From Pseudomonadota bacterium (GTDB lineage: Bacteria > Pseudomonadota > Alphaproteobacteria > Rhizobiales > Hyphomicrobiaceae), in assembly GCA_023430845.1 (NCBI GenBank), contig JAEYYJ010000446.1:1-6165 (forward strand): a DNA stretch of 6,165 bases, read 5' to 3'. The notes beneath the pieces are model-generated. The model made no database searches. It saw only the letters and a list, made by a program, of their open reading frames with translations, and had not been told where the DNA came from. Shown piece by piece: positions 1 to 5,957 of the stretch (positions are counted from its first letter, which is position 1; every line of letters starts with the position of its first letter). The position numbers and the translations under genes were made by a program.

Positions 1-32
1 CGTATCGCTAACACCCAACTCTGAAACCATTC

Positions 33-40
33 AGGAAAGG
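33..40 (+). promoter_or_regulatory. Ribosome binding site of the small exported protein
   Basis: AGGAAAGG lies 6 bases before the ATG at 47. It supports this start over the out-of-frame ATG-like codon at 40, which opens an arginine-rich shadow frame. No promoter can be assigned in the 46 bases of leader that are visible. Confidence 0.7.
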
Positions 41-46
41 TGCTCC

Positions 47-481
47 ATGAGGATTTCATCGGTCCTTCGCGCGGCGCTCATCGCGCTCGTCGCCATCTTC
101 GGCGTTTCGCGTGCCGCCCATGCCGAAGGCGGCTCCGTCTCACTGACGATCTACAAAGCAGGCTGGATTATCGGCGGCTCGGGCGGGGGCGGCTCGCTTT
201 ACTTCCGCGGCAGGCACTACCCGCTTTCCGTCGGCGGCATCGACTACGGCCTCGTCTTCGGCGGCTCGAAGACGGTCCTGCGTGGGCGCGTGAGCAATAT
301 CAGGCGGCCGTCGGATGTCGCAGGCGTGTACGGTGCGGCGGGCGCAGGCCTCGCAGTCGGACGCGGCGCGCGCGCCATCATACTGACGAACCAAAAGGGT
401 GCCGTGCTCGAGTTGTCAGGGCGCCAGGTCGGCCTGATGGCCAACGCGGATCTGAGCGGGCTTGCGATCTCCTTGAAGTAG
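47..481 (+). CDS. Small exported glycine-rich protein, function unknown
   Basis: This 144-residue protein starts with a clear Sec signal peptide: MR at the N terminus, a hydrophobic core at about residues 8-20, and an AHA|EGG cleavage site after residue 26. The mature part of about 118 residues is rich in glycine and short beta-type segments, with GGSGGGGS at 43-50, the phrase SVGGIDYGLVFGGS at 61-74, a VAGVYGAAGAGLAVG stretch at 91-105, and a C terminus ending LSGLAISLK. It has no cysteine and no further membrane segment, so it is probably a periplasmic or surface beta protein. The order of elements (G-rich strand, 'dlaG.Yg', 'avG.Ga', final 'aglA.sl') recalls alphaproteobacterial DUF992-type secreted proteins, but I cannot claim membership. 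The neighbouring gene at 599-2320 converges on it, so the two are not co-transcribed. The CDS itself is well supported by start, signal peptide and ribosome site; its function is not known. Confidence 0.85.
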   Translation: MRISSVLRAALIALVAIFGVSRAAHAEGGSVSLTIYKAGWIIGGSGGGGSLYFRGRHYPLSVGGIDYGLVFGGSKTVLRGRVSNIRRPSDVAGVYGAAGAGLAVGRGARAIILTNQKGAVLELSGRQVGLMANADLSGLAISLK

Positions 482-514
482 GCCCGACGACCGGCCTGAA
501 CTACGCAACAAACT

Positions 515-543
515 GCGGATGCGCCGGACAACGGGGCATCCGC
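515..543. terminator. Possible bidirectional hairpin between convergent genes
   Basis: Perfect 8-base arms, GCGGATGC (515-522) and GCATCCGC (536-543), flank a 13-base loop in the 117-base gap between two convergent genes. Position and symmetry suit a terminator shared by both strands. There is no T-run after either arm, so it does not look like a standard intrinsic terminator; it may be a hairpin that only protects or pauses transcripts. Chance is not excluded in GC-rich DNA. Confidence 0.35.
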
Positions 544-598
544 TGGCATTCAATCTCTACTCGCTGCTACGATCGCTCATCGCGCAGGGTGCCTCGCG

Positions 599-2320
599 CT
601 ATTTGGCCTCCGCACAATCGCGAAGAATCTGTAGCTGCGCTTCGCTGAAGTATTCGATCCTGCGGTTCGCATTGCGATGCGACAAGTGCAGGCAAAGGTC
701 GGCCGCTATGGTCCGCGTGTAGTCGCGCGTAACCTCGTTGACCTCCTCCTGTTCCAGATAGCGCCGATTCTCGCTGACGAATTCGAGTGCCGCGCGAGGA
801 CTCTTGAACAGCAATCCAGTGAGAAGCGATCGCCGCTCGGATGGCGTCATCTCACTTATCGCCAGCGATCCGAGCGTGAAATTCATCCACTTCTCAGAGT
901 CTTCACTCCGCTTCACGGCCATTTCTATGAGTGCTCTCATCTCATTGGGAGTGAACATGCCCTGCAGCTTGTCCTTCGACAATTTGGCTTGGGTAAAATC
1001 ACCATAGTCGGCATCGGCCAGCACCTTCTGCATGAGTTCATCACGCAGCTCGGCCGAAAAATTCAAGTTGGTGAGCGCCATCAAGGCATACGATGCCTTT
1101 GCGTTCACAATCCCCCGTATGGCGTCCTGCTGGGTCTCGGACGGCAGGCGCTCGCCGAAGAGTTCCAGCGCGCGAACCGCGACCCCTGGGCCGGATGAAA
1201 AGGCCTCGCGCATGCGCGGAGCCAGCCGTGCAAGCTCGACATCGGTGATGCGCAGCGCGATCGCATGATCGAGCAGGCTTTCGATACTCGCCTCGTCGAT
1301 TGCCTTGGCACGCAGTGCGCGGCGCTGCTCGGATTTCAACCGGACGACTTTGGCTACGATGGCGGCGGCTTCGTTGCCACTCTCAGGAGAGGTCATGATG
1401 CGCGTGATCAACTCGGCGAGCTGATCGTCCGTCAGCCAGTAAGGCTTCTGCGCCACCTGGGAAATCTGCGAGATCGAGTCGGCACATTCCAGGAGCGCCG
1501 CAAAAACCTGATCCCGGTCGACGAGCGAGGCATCGGATTGCGTTAGCAGCCGCATCAAAGTCGGCGCGTGCTTTTCCTGCACGGCCTCCTTCTCGCTATA
1601 GAACTTGCTCCAGGTTGCGCCGAGCGCCGTTGCCTCGTTCTGGGGTATCAGGCTCATCTTGATAGGGCACGCCGACTGATCTCCGACCGCGGCCCGGCAG
1701 ATCTTCTCGAGCACCACTTTGCGAGCGCCTTCGTCGTCGATGAGCGCAATTCTCGATGCGCGGGGCCGTTTGGCTTCCTCCTGCAGTATGGCCATAGCGG
1801 CGTTCGATATTGGATCGAGCAGGTCGTCTTGATGACGACGCGTCGCAATATACGGCTCGGCGTAGCGATAATTCAGAAGGAGAGAATTCGTCGCCACAAC
1901 ACCGGAGGTGTTGTGCACGATCCTAATGCGAGCGTTGTTGGTGAGGAGCCAGACATCATATCCCGGTTGCCGCGTCACATCGCTTGCAAGTCGCACGTGT
2001 CCGTCGCGATCTATGAGCGCTGTGGTGTGCTGCACCTGGATCGCGGAAGCCCACATCGGTACATAGAACCAGGTCACCAAGAGTGTCAGCCACGCGGAAG
2101 CGGCGATCATCCTGTCGTCGTACGGCGAAAACGCGAGCCTGATCAGAATAGCAAGCGAAGCGGACGTCAGGATAATCGGCCAAAAGCTGCCCGATATCGC
2201 CAGCCAGACGCTACCGCTCCAGCGGAGGTAGTAGGCAGCACCAAGCCCAAGAAGGCAGGGGAGTGCCCCATAAATGATGGCCCGTGCTGTCCTACTCTGC
2301 CACCTCGGCGCGCGCTTCAT
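599..2320 (-). CDS. Membrane-anchored helical-repeat protein, unknown function
   Basis: I do not recognise this 573-residue protein. A basic N terminus (KRAPRWQSR) is followed by three hydrophobic helices at about 13-31, 38-61 and 71-93. By the positive-inside rule the N terminus is cytoplasmic, so everything after residue 95 would be periplasmic. Residues 95-250 form a mixed region with a strand-rich start (DVWLLTNNARIRIV at 122-135) and two cysteines, C208 and C218, that could form a disulfide. From about 296 to the end the chain is almost all helix. It breaks into degenerate units of about 29-36 residues that begin with an [LFM]-[TSPE]-x-[DEN]-[EQ]-like phrase at 296, 328, 392, 421, 456, 491, 522 and 558, which suggests an alpha-solenoid, usually a protein-binding surface. 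No catalytic motif is visible. The gene stands alone: convergent with the gene before it and divergent from amn. The stop is TAG at 599-601. Confidence 0.82.
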   Translation of the reverse strand: MKRAPRWQSRTARAIIYGALPCLLGLGAAYYLRWSGSVWLAISGSFWPIILTSASLAILIRLAFSPYDDRMIAASAWLTLLVTWFYVPMWASAIQVQHTTALIDRDGHVRLASDVTRQPGYDVWLLTNNARIRIVHNTSGVVATNSLLLNYRYAEPYIATRRHQDDLLDPISNAAMAILQEEAKRPRASRIALIDDEGARKVVLEKICRAAVGDQSACPIKMSLIPQNEATALGATWSKFYSEKEAVQEKHAPTLMRLLTQSDASLVDRDQVFAALLECADSISQISQVAQKPYWLTDDQLAELITRIMTSPESGNEAAAIVAKVVRLKSEQRRALRAKAIDEASIESLLDHAIALRITDVELARLAPRMREAFSSGPGVAVRALELFGERLPSETQQDAIRGIVNAKASYALMALTNLNFSAELRDELMQKVLADADYGDFTQAKLSKDKLQGMFTPNEMRALIEMAVKRSEDSEKWMNFTLGSLAISEMTPSERRSLLTGLLFKSPRAALEFVSENRRYLEQEEVNEVTRDYTRTIAADLCLHLSHRNANRRIEYFSEAQLQILRDCAEAK

Positions 2321-2468
2321 TTCTCGACCCTTTCGGCAAGGGCTTGGAGCCGGCGCGCAATGATACGCCTTTCAATTGATCAGTGCGAGCCGCGATCCCT
2401 TGTGCAAAGTCATGTCACCGTGATTGATTGTCATTTTGCAGGTCGTGGCCATAGCAGGATGACTCTTC
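2321..2468. promoter_or_regulatory. Divergent intergenic region upstream of amn
   Basis: These 148 bases separate two divergent genes and must hold promoters for both. They are visibly richer in A/T than the flanking genes, notably 2410-2440. I see no convincing paired -35/-10 boxes: TTGATT at 2424-2429 is a fair -35 for amn, but no good -10 stands 16-18 bases after it. The amn ribosome site is AGGA at 2456-2459, 9 bases before its ATG. Confidence 0.45.
2328..2334 (-). promoter_or_regulatory. Ribosome binding site of the helical-repeat membrane protein
   Basis: Read on the minus strand, GAAAGGG stands 7 bases before the ATG at 2320-2318. It fixes this start, which also gives the expected basic N terminus just before the first membrane helix. 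Confidence 0.65.
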
Positions 2469-3932
2469 ATGGCTGATCAGCGCGGATTAACGCCAGAGGA
2501 AGCCGTCGAGCGGCTGGAGCGAGATCACGCCGCGGCGTGCAAAGTGCTGCGCGAGGCGCTCGCACGGTATGTGACGGACCGCGCCATTCCGACGGCCGAC
2601 GAACGAGTAGCGTTTCGCTATCCCGAGCTGCGCGTAAACTGGCAGTCCGGCAAGCCGGTGCCCTTCACGCGCCGGGCCTGGGCAAAGTTCCAGGCGCCAG
2701 GCCTGTACGCCACCACCATTACGCAGCCAGCTTTCTTCCGTAGCTATTTGCTCGAGCAGCTGCGGCCGCTTGTCGACGAGTTCGGGGCAAAGATTGACGT
2801 CGGTGTGAGCGATCAGGAGATCCCCTATCCCTTCGTGACCGAAGCCGGCGATGAGTTCGTTCATGGCGGCCTGTCTGTCGCCGAGCTCGCACGGTATTTC
2901 CCGACGCCGCTGCTCTCGAATGTCGGCGACGAGATTGCCGATGGGCTGTGGCGATTCGAGGTAGGGCGGCCGCGCCCGCTCGCGCTCTTCGACGCCGTTC
3001 GTGTCGATTTCTCGTTGCGCCGCCTCGCGCACTATACCGGCACCGATTGGCGCACGATCCAGCCTTGGATCCTATTCACCAACTACCAGCGCTATGTTGA
3101 TCAGTTCGTGGACTGGAGCCTCGGGGAGCTCAACCGGGCAGCCAGCCCTTACACAGAACTCACCTTACCCGGTGGAAGCATCATTCGCCGTGGCGTCGAC
3201 TTGGACGCCTCGGTCGCCCTAGCCGCAGCTGCGCCTTGGCATCGATACCAGATGCCCGCCTATAATCTCGCGCGCGCCGATGGGCAGGGCGGCATCACGC
3301 TTGTCAACATCGGCGTCGGTCCGTCGAACGCCAAGACCGCCACGGACCATCTCGCGGTGCTGCGGCCGCATTGCTGGCTGATGATCGGCCACTGCGGCGG
3401 CCTGCGGCAGTCTCAGACTATCGGCGACTACGTGCTCGCGCACGGTTATCTGCGGCGAGACAGCATTCTGGATGATCTGGTACCGCCCGAAATCCCGGTG
3501 CCAGCTCTTGCCGAGGTGCAGGTGGCCTTGCAGGAGGCCGCCGAGCAGGTCACCGGCGAGCACGGCGAGGCCTTGAAACGGCGACTGCGCACGGGCACTG
3601 TCGTGAGCTATGCCGACCGCAACTGGGAGCTGCGCTGGTCACAAGAGCGCCGCCGCATCAATCTCGGCCGGGCCATCGCCGTCGACATGGAGAGTTCGGC
3701 ACTCGCTGCTCAGGGCTATCGCCTGCGCGTACCGTACGGCACTCTCTTATGCGTCTCGGACAAGCCGCTCCACGGTGAAATTAAACTGCCGGGCGCCGCC
3801 ACTGGCTTCTATCAGCGTGCCGTCGGCGAGCATCTCAAGATCGGACTTGCCGCGATCGACCTCTTGCGCAGCCAGCTCAGCTCGCTGCATTCGCGTAAGT
3901 TGCGCAGCTTCGACGAACCGCCGTTCCGGTAA
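2469..3932 (+). CDS. amn: AMP nucleosidase
   Basis: This enzyme (EC 3.2.2.4) hydrolyses AMP to adenine and ribose 5-phosphate in the cytoplasm, so it controls the AMP pool and feeds purine salvage. The 487 residues match the usual length (about 484 in E. coli). Residues 1 to about 180 form the N-terminal domain associated with ATP/phosphate regulation in this family. The C-terminal part is a nucleoside-phosphorylase fold with the family signatures in order: IGVGPSNAKTATDH at 281-294 (phosphate/ribose end), GHCGGLR at 307-313, VDMESS at 405-410 with E408 placed to hold ribose hydroxyls, and SDKPLHGEIK at 430-439 with D431 in the place of the catalytic aspartate next to the base. All are intact, so it should be active. 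An in-frame TGA at 2460-2462 just before the ATG rules out a longer N terminus. It ends 4 bases from the stop of the convergent speG. I see no co-transcribed partner. Confidence 0.96.
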   Translation: MADQRGLTPEEAVERLERDHAAACKVLREALARYVTDRAIPTADERVAFRYPELRVNWQSGKPVPFTRRAWAKFQAPGLYATTITQPAFFRSYLLEQLRPLVDEFGAKIDVGVSDQEIPYPFVTEAGDEFVHGGLSVAELARYFPTPLLSNVGDEIADGLWRFEVGRPRPLALFDAVRVDFSLRRLAHYTGTDWRTIQPWILFTNYQRYVDQFVDWSLGELNRAASPYTELTLPGGSIIRRGVDLDASVALAAAAPWHRYQMPAYNLARADGQGGITLVNIGVGPSNAKTATDHLAVLRPHCWLMIGHCGGLRQSQTIGDYVLAHGYLRRDSILDDLVPPEIPVPALAEVQVALQEAAEQVTGEHGEALKRRLRTGTVVSYADRNWELRWSQERRRINLGRAIAVDMESSALAAQGYRLRVPYGTLLCVSDKPLHGEIKLPGAATGFYQRAVGEHLKIGLAAIDLLRSQLSSLHSRKLRSFDEPPFR

Positions 3933-3936
3933 TCCG

Positions 3937-4494
3937 TCACTGAGCCGTGGGTGTCAGCATGCGCTCGGGCTTTGGACGCGAACCGAGATAGTCATGCTGA
4001 AAGAGACACATTCGCGTGACGTCACGGTACTGGCCGTTGATGAAGAACTCCTGTCGCAGCACGCCTTCGACCTGAAAGCCGAGCGTCTCATAGATATGGA
4101 TAGCCTTCGTGTTCTCCTTGTCGACGACGAGATAGATTTTGTGGAGGTTCAGCACACCGAAGCCATAGTCCATCGCGAGTTCCGTCGCGCGTTTTGCGAG
4201 ACCTTTACCCTGATGATCGGGGGCGACGATGATCTGGAACTCCGCTCGCCGATGGACGTGGTCGATTTCGACCAGCTCGACGAGGCCTGCATTCTTGTCT
4301 TCACTGACCACCATGAATCGGCGCTCGGTCTGGTCATGGATATGCTCGTCGTAGAGCGCCGCCAGCTCGACGAAAGTCTCGTAAGGCTCCTCGAACCAGT
4401 AGCGCATGACGTTGGCGTTGTTGTCCATCTGGTGCACGAAATGCAGGTCCTCGCGCTCCAGCGGGCGCAACACGACTTTTCGTTCTGGGGGCAT
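3937..4494 (-). CDS. speG: Spermidine N1-acetyltransferase (GNAT family)
   Basis: SpeG moves an acetyl group from acetyl-CoA to spermidine or spermine in the cytoplasm, which neutralises excess polyamine. The 185 residues match the usual length (186 in E. coli) and the sequence follows the enterobacterial protein closely along its whole length, from LRPLEREDL at 9-17 to the final PTAQ. Visible family landmarks are [15 protein letters not shown] at 25-39 with [10 protein letters not shown] at 51-60 (polyamine and allosteric site region of SpeG), the acetyl-CoA loop HQGKGLA at 94-100, [10 protein letters not shown] at 119-128, and Y135 in [10 protein letters not shown], the position of the general acid tyrosine. 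The start is supported by AGGA 7 bases upstream and by the same N-terminal register as E. coli SpeG. It converges on amn with 4 bases between stops and is divergent from the pair at 4797-5914. All key residues are present. A different amine substrate cannot be excluded by sequence alone. Confidence 0.93.
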   Translation of the reverse strand: MPPERKVVLRPLEREDLHFVHQMDNNANVMRYWFEEPYETFVELAALYDEHIHDQTERRFMVVSEDKNAGLVELVEIDHVHRRAEFQIIVAPDHQGKGLAKRATELAMDYGFGVLNLHKIYLVVDKENTKAIHIYETLGFQVEGVLRQEFFINGQYRDVTRMCLFQHDYLGSRPKPERMLTPTAQ

Positions 4495-4702
4495 GATTGC
4501 GTCCTATGAGGCTGTCTCGATCCGGCGGAAGCATACAGGTTCGCATGACGATCGCCACCGGTGGCCGGTTCCGGATCGGCGTGCCCAGCCTTGGGCCGTC
4601 TCACATGCGCATCGATGTGCAGGCGGAACTTTGTGGCTCGCGCATCGCGGCGACAGCCATCACGAAACTGTGGTTGTAGTTGATCGCGCGCATTGCCCTG
4701 CA

Positions 4703-4734
4703 TTGTTGGGAATTGGTCGCAACAACGCTAAGCT
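4703..4734 (+). promoter_or_regulatory. Candidate promoter with overlapping dyad for the Tat/heme pair
   Basis: TTGGGA at 4706-4711 and TAAGCT at 4729-4734 are separated by 17 bases. Each keeps the most conserved positions of the -35 and -10 boxes. A perfect inverted repeat, TTGTTG (4703-4708) and CAACAA (4720-4725), overlaps the -35 box and the spacer, where a repressor would block polymerase. The distance to the ATG at 4797 leaves a leader of about 55 bases. Both elements are weak matches, so this is a proposal. Confidence 0.35.
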
Positions 4735-4784
4735 ACAGCGCAATGTGCCGTCCAAGCTATCGGCCGATCAGCGGTACGCTCGTT

Positions 4785-4789
4785 AGAGG
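4785..4789 (+). promoter_or_regulatory. Ribosome binding site that sets the start of the Tat protein
   Basis: AGAGG stands 7 bases before the ATG at 4797. The same frame is open back to an ATG at 4680, but that start would put 39 unrelated residues in front of the twin-arginine signal, so 4797 is the better start. Confidence 0.65.
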
Positions 4790-4796
4790 TCTCTGT

Positions 4797-5285
4797 ATGG
4801 CTACTGTCCTGCTCAATCGCCGCAACCTTCTCGCCGCAGGAGGTTCCGTTCTTGCAACAGGCGCTTCCGGGCTCCTGCTGCCCGCCCGCGCGCAAGGGCT
4901 CGCACCAACCGCTTCGATGCGGGGCGGAGCCAACAACTACCGTCCGGGCGCGCCGATCGTGGAGCGTATTGGAGGCGGGGGCTTTTGGATGACGGGCACC
5001 GTGCGCCGTGCGGGGGACGGTGCACCACTTGCAGGACAACGCATTCAAATCTGGGCGCATACGACCGAAGGACACGAGCGCGACCAGCGGAGTCATGGGG
5101 CCACGCTTACTGACGCGAATGGCGTGTTCCGACTCGAGATGCCGCAGATCGTCCCCGCTTTCGGCCAAGCGCATGGTCATCTCGCCTATGACAGCGGTGC
5201 ATTCCAAACCGTATTTCTGCGCCCTCTGATGTCGAGCGCAAAAGCCACCAGCCTTGAGGCGCACTTCGTCCTTCAGCCGGCGTGA
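4797..5285 (+). CDS. Tat-exported intradiol dioxygenase-like protein, altered metal site
   Basis: The 162-residue product begins with a twin-arginine signal: NRRNLLAAGG at 7-16, a hydrophobic stretch to about 30, and a likely ARA|Q cleavage after residue 32. It should therefore be exported folded, often a sign of a metal or cofactor. The mature part resembles the beta-sandwich of intradiol ring-cleavage dioxygenases: GTVRRAGDGAPLAGQRIQIW at 67-86 (usual form G.V.D..G.PL.GA.VEIW), TLTDANGVFRLEMP at 103-116 (usual TD..G.Y.F.T), and AHGHLAY at 125-131 (usual P.HIHF). The two histidine ligands are kept as H126 and H128. The two tyrosine ligands are not: F122 sits near the second, and no tyrosine lies between W86 and H126. 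H93 and H100 could offer other ligands. Ring cleavage is therefore doubtful. The stop overlaps the GTG start of the heme protein by 4 bases, so the two are probably made together. The fold call is by motif only. Confidence 0.8.
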   Translation: MATVLLNRRNLLAAGGSVLATGASGLLLPARAQGLAPTASMRGGANNYRPGAPIVERIGGGGFWMTGTVRRAGDGAPLAGQRIQIWAHTTEGHERDQRSHGATLTDANGVFRLEMPQIVPAFGQAHGHLAYDSGAFQTVFLRPLMSSAKATSLEAHFVLQPA

Positions 5286-5914
5286 TCGAGCCAGCTTTAA
5301 AGAAGATGCGGTTGGCGCGAGCGTCTCTGATCTGGGCCGGCCTCGCGGTGGCTTTCGGCGTACCCATCGCCGTTGCGGCGGCGAGTCCGCTGCTCGCTTG
5401 GCGCGACCCTGTCTACATCGTGGCCGGGTTTGCAGGCGTTGTGGCACTTGGGCTCATCCTCATTCAGCCCCTGCTGATTGGCGGTTACTTGCCGGGATTG
5501 TCGCCTCTTAAAGAACGGCGCCTGCATCGCTGGATCGGAGGACTGCTCGTGGTGGCGGTCGTGGTCCACGTCGGAGGTCTTTGGATCACCAGTCCGCCGG
5601 ATGTGATCGACGCCCTTCTCTTCATGTCGCCGACGCCGTTCTCCGACTGGGGCGTGATCGCCATGTGGGCACTCTTCGCCACCGCGCTCCTAGCTATCCT
5701 CCGCCGGCGATTGCGCCTCAGCCCGCGAACGTGGCGCCTCGCTCATACGATCCTCGCGGTTGTGATTGTCGTGGGAAGCGTGGTCCATGCTGTGCTGATC
5801 GAGGGGACTATGGGGACAATGTCGAAGTTGGCCCTGTGCACGCTGGTGCTCGCGGCAACCATGAAAGTGATGGCAGACCTACGCGTATGGGCAAAGAGAT
5901 CCACGCCGCGCTGA
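5282..5914 (+). CDS. Ferric reductase-like heme-b membrane protein, no flavin domain
   Basis: The 210-residue product has about six membrane helices, near 14-35, 43-66, 83-103, 122-140, 152-173 and 180-197. Four histidines form two pairs with the same spacing: H82 and H96 in one helix (LHRWIGGLL...VVVHVGG) and H155 and H169 in another (RLAHTILAV...SVVHAVL). Each pair is HX13H, the pattern of bis-heme ferric reductase/NOX-type domains (FRD, PF01794) and of MsrQ/YedZ. Such a domain passes electrons across the inner membrane. The chain ends soon after the last helix, so it has no FAD/NAD(P)H domain and must take electrons from quinol or another protein. The GTG start overlaps the upstream stop (GTGA), implying translational coupling; no good ribosome site precedes it, and an ATG at 5306 (residue 9) is the alternative. 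The likely electron acceptor is the Tat-exported neighbour, by analogy with MsrP-MsrQ. I see no second membrane partner in the window. Confidence 0.85.
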   Translation: MIEPALKKMRLARASLIWAGLAVAFGVPIAVAAASPLLAWRDPVYIVAGFAGVVALGLILIQPLLIGGYLPGLSPLKERRLHRWIGGLLVVAVVVHVGGLWITSPPDVIDALLFMSPTPFSDWGVIAMWALFATALLAILRRRLRLSPRTWRLAHTILAVVIVVGSVVHAVLIEGTMGTMSKLALCTLVLAATMKVMADLRVWAKRSTPR

Positions 5915-5957
5915 GGGACCAGCGCTCGCATCGACGTCGATCAGTTTGGCCGGCGCC

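Larger units (their letters stand above)
4495..4796. promoter_or_regulatory. Divergent non-coding region between speG and the Tat/heme pair
   Basis: These 302 bases hold no gene I can support; the open frames in them are arginine-rich shadows without recognisable content. On the speG side, AGGA on the minus strand (4505-4502) lies 7 bases before its ATG. A 12-base perfect palindrome, GCCACCGGTGGC, lies at 4554-4565, about 60 bases upstream of speG, and could be a regulator site or chance. On the other side are a candidate promoter and dyad at 4703-4734 and a ribosome site at 4785-4789. Confidence 0.6.

Noticed and set aside
40..648. Plus-strand open frame of 202 codons overlapping the small exported protein
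   Set aside because: It is Arg-rich without a signal peptide, while the frame starting at 47 has a signal peptide, good ribosome spacing and a coherent beta-type sequence.
1568..2476. Long plus-strand open frame of 302 codons opposite the helical-repeat membrane protein
   Set aside because: It is rich in Arg, His and Gly with no domain or ribosome site, and lies antisense to a frame with membrane helices and regular helical repeats. It is a GC-driven shadow.
3610..4509. Plus-strand open frame of 299 codons crossing the amn end and the whole of speG
   Set aside because: It overlaps two confidently identified genes in other frames and shows no coherent protein features.
4497..4679. Small 60-codon plus-strand frame in the speG-Tat gap
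   Set aside because: It has no ribosome site at a useful distance, no recognisable motif, and begins within the speG leader; not supportable as a gene.
4680..4796. Longer N terminus for the Tat-exported protein from the ATG at 4680
   Set aside because: It would bury the twin-arginine signal 39 residues inside the chain, covers the candidate promoter, and lacks the ribosome site seen before 4797.
4728..5447. Minus-strand open frame of 239 codons opposite the Tat/heme pair
   Set aside because: It is very rich in Arg with no recognisable motif, and the opposite strand carries a Tat signal and heme helices with clear ribosome site or coupling.
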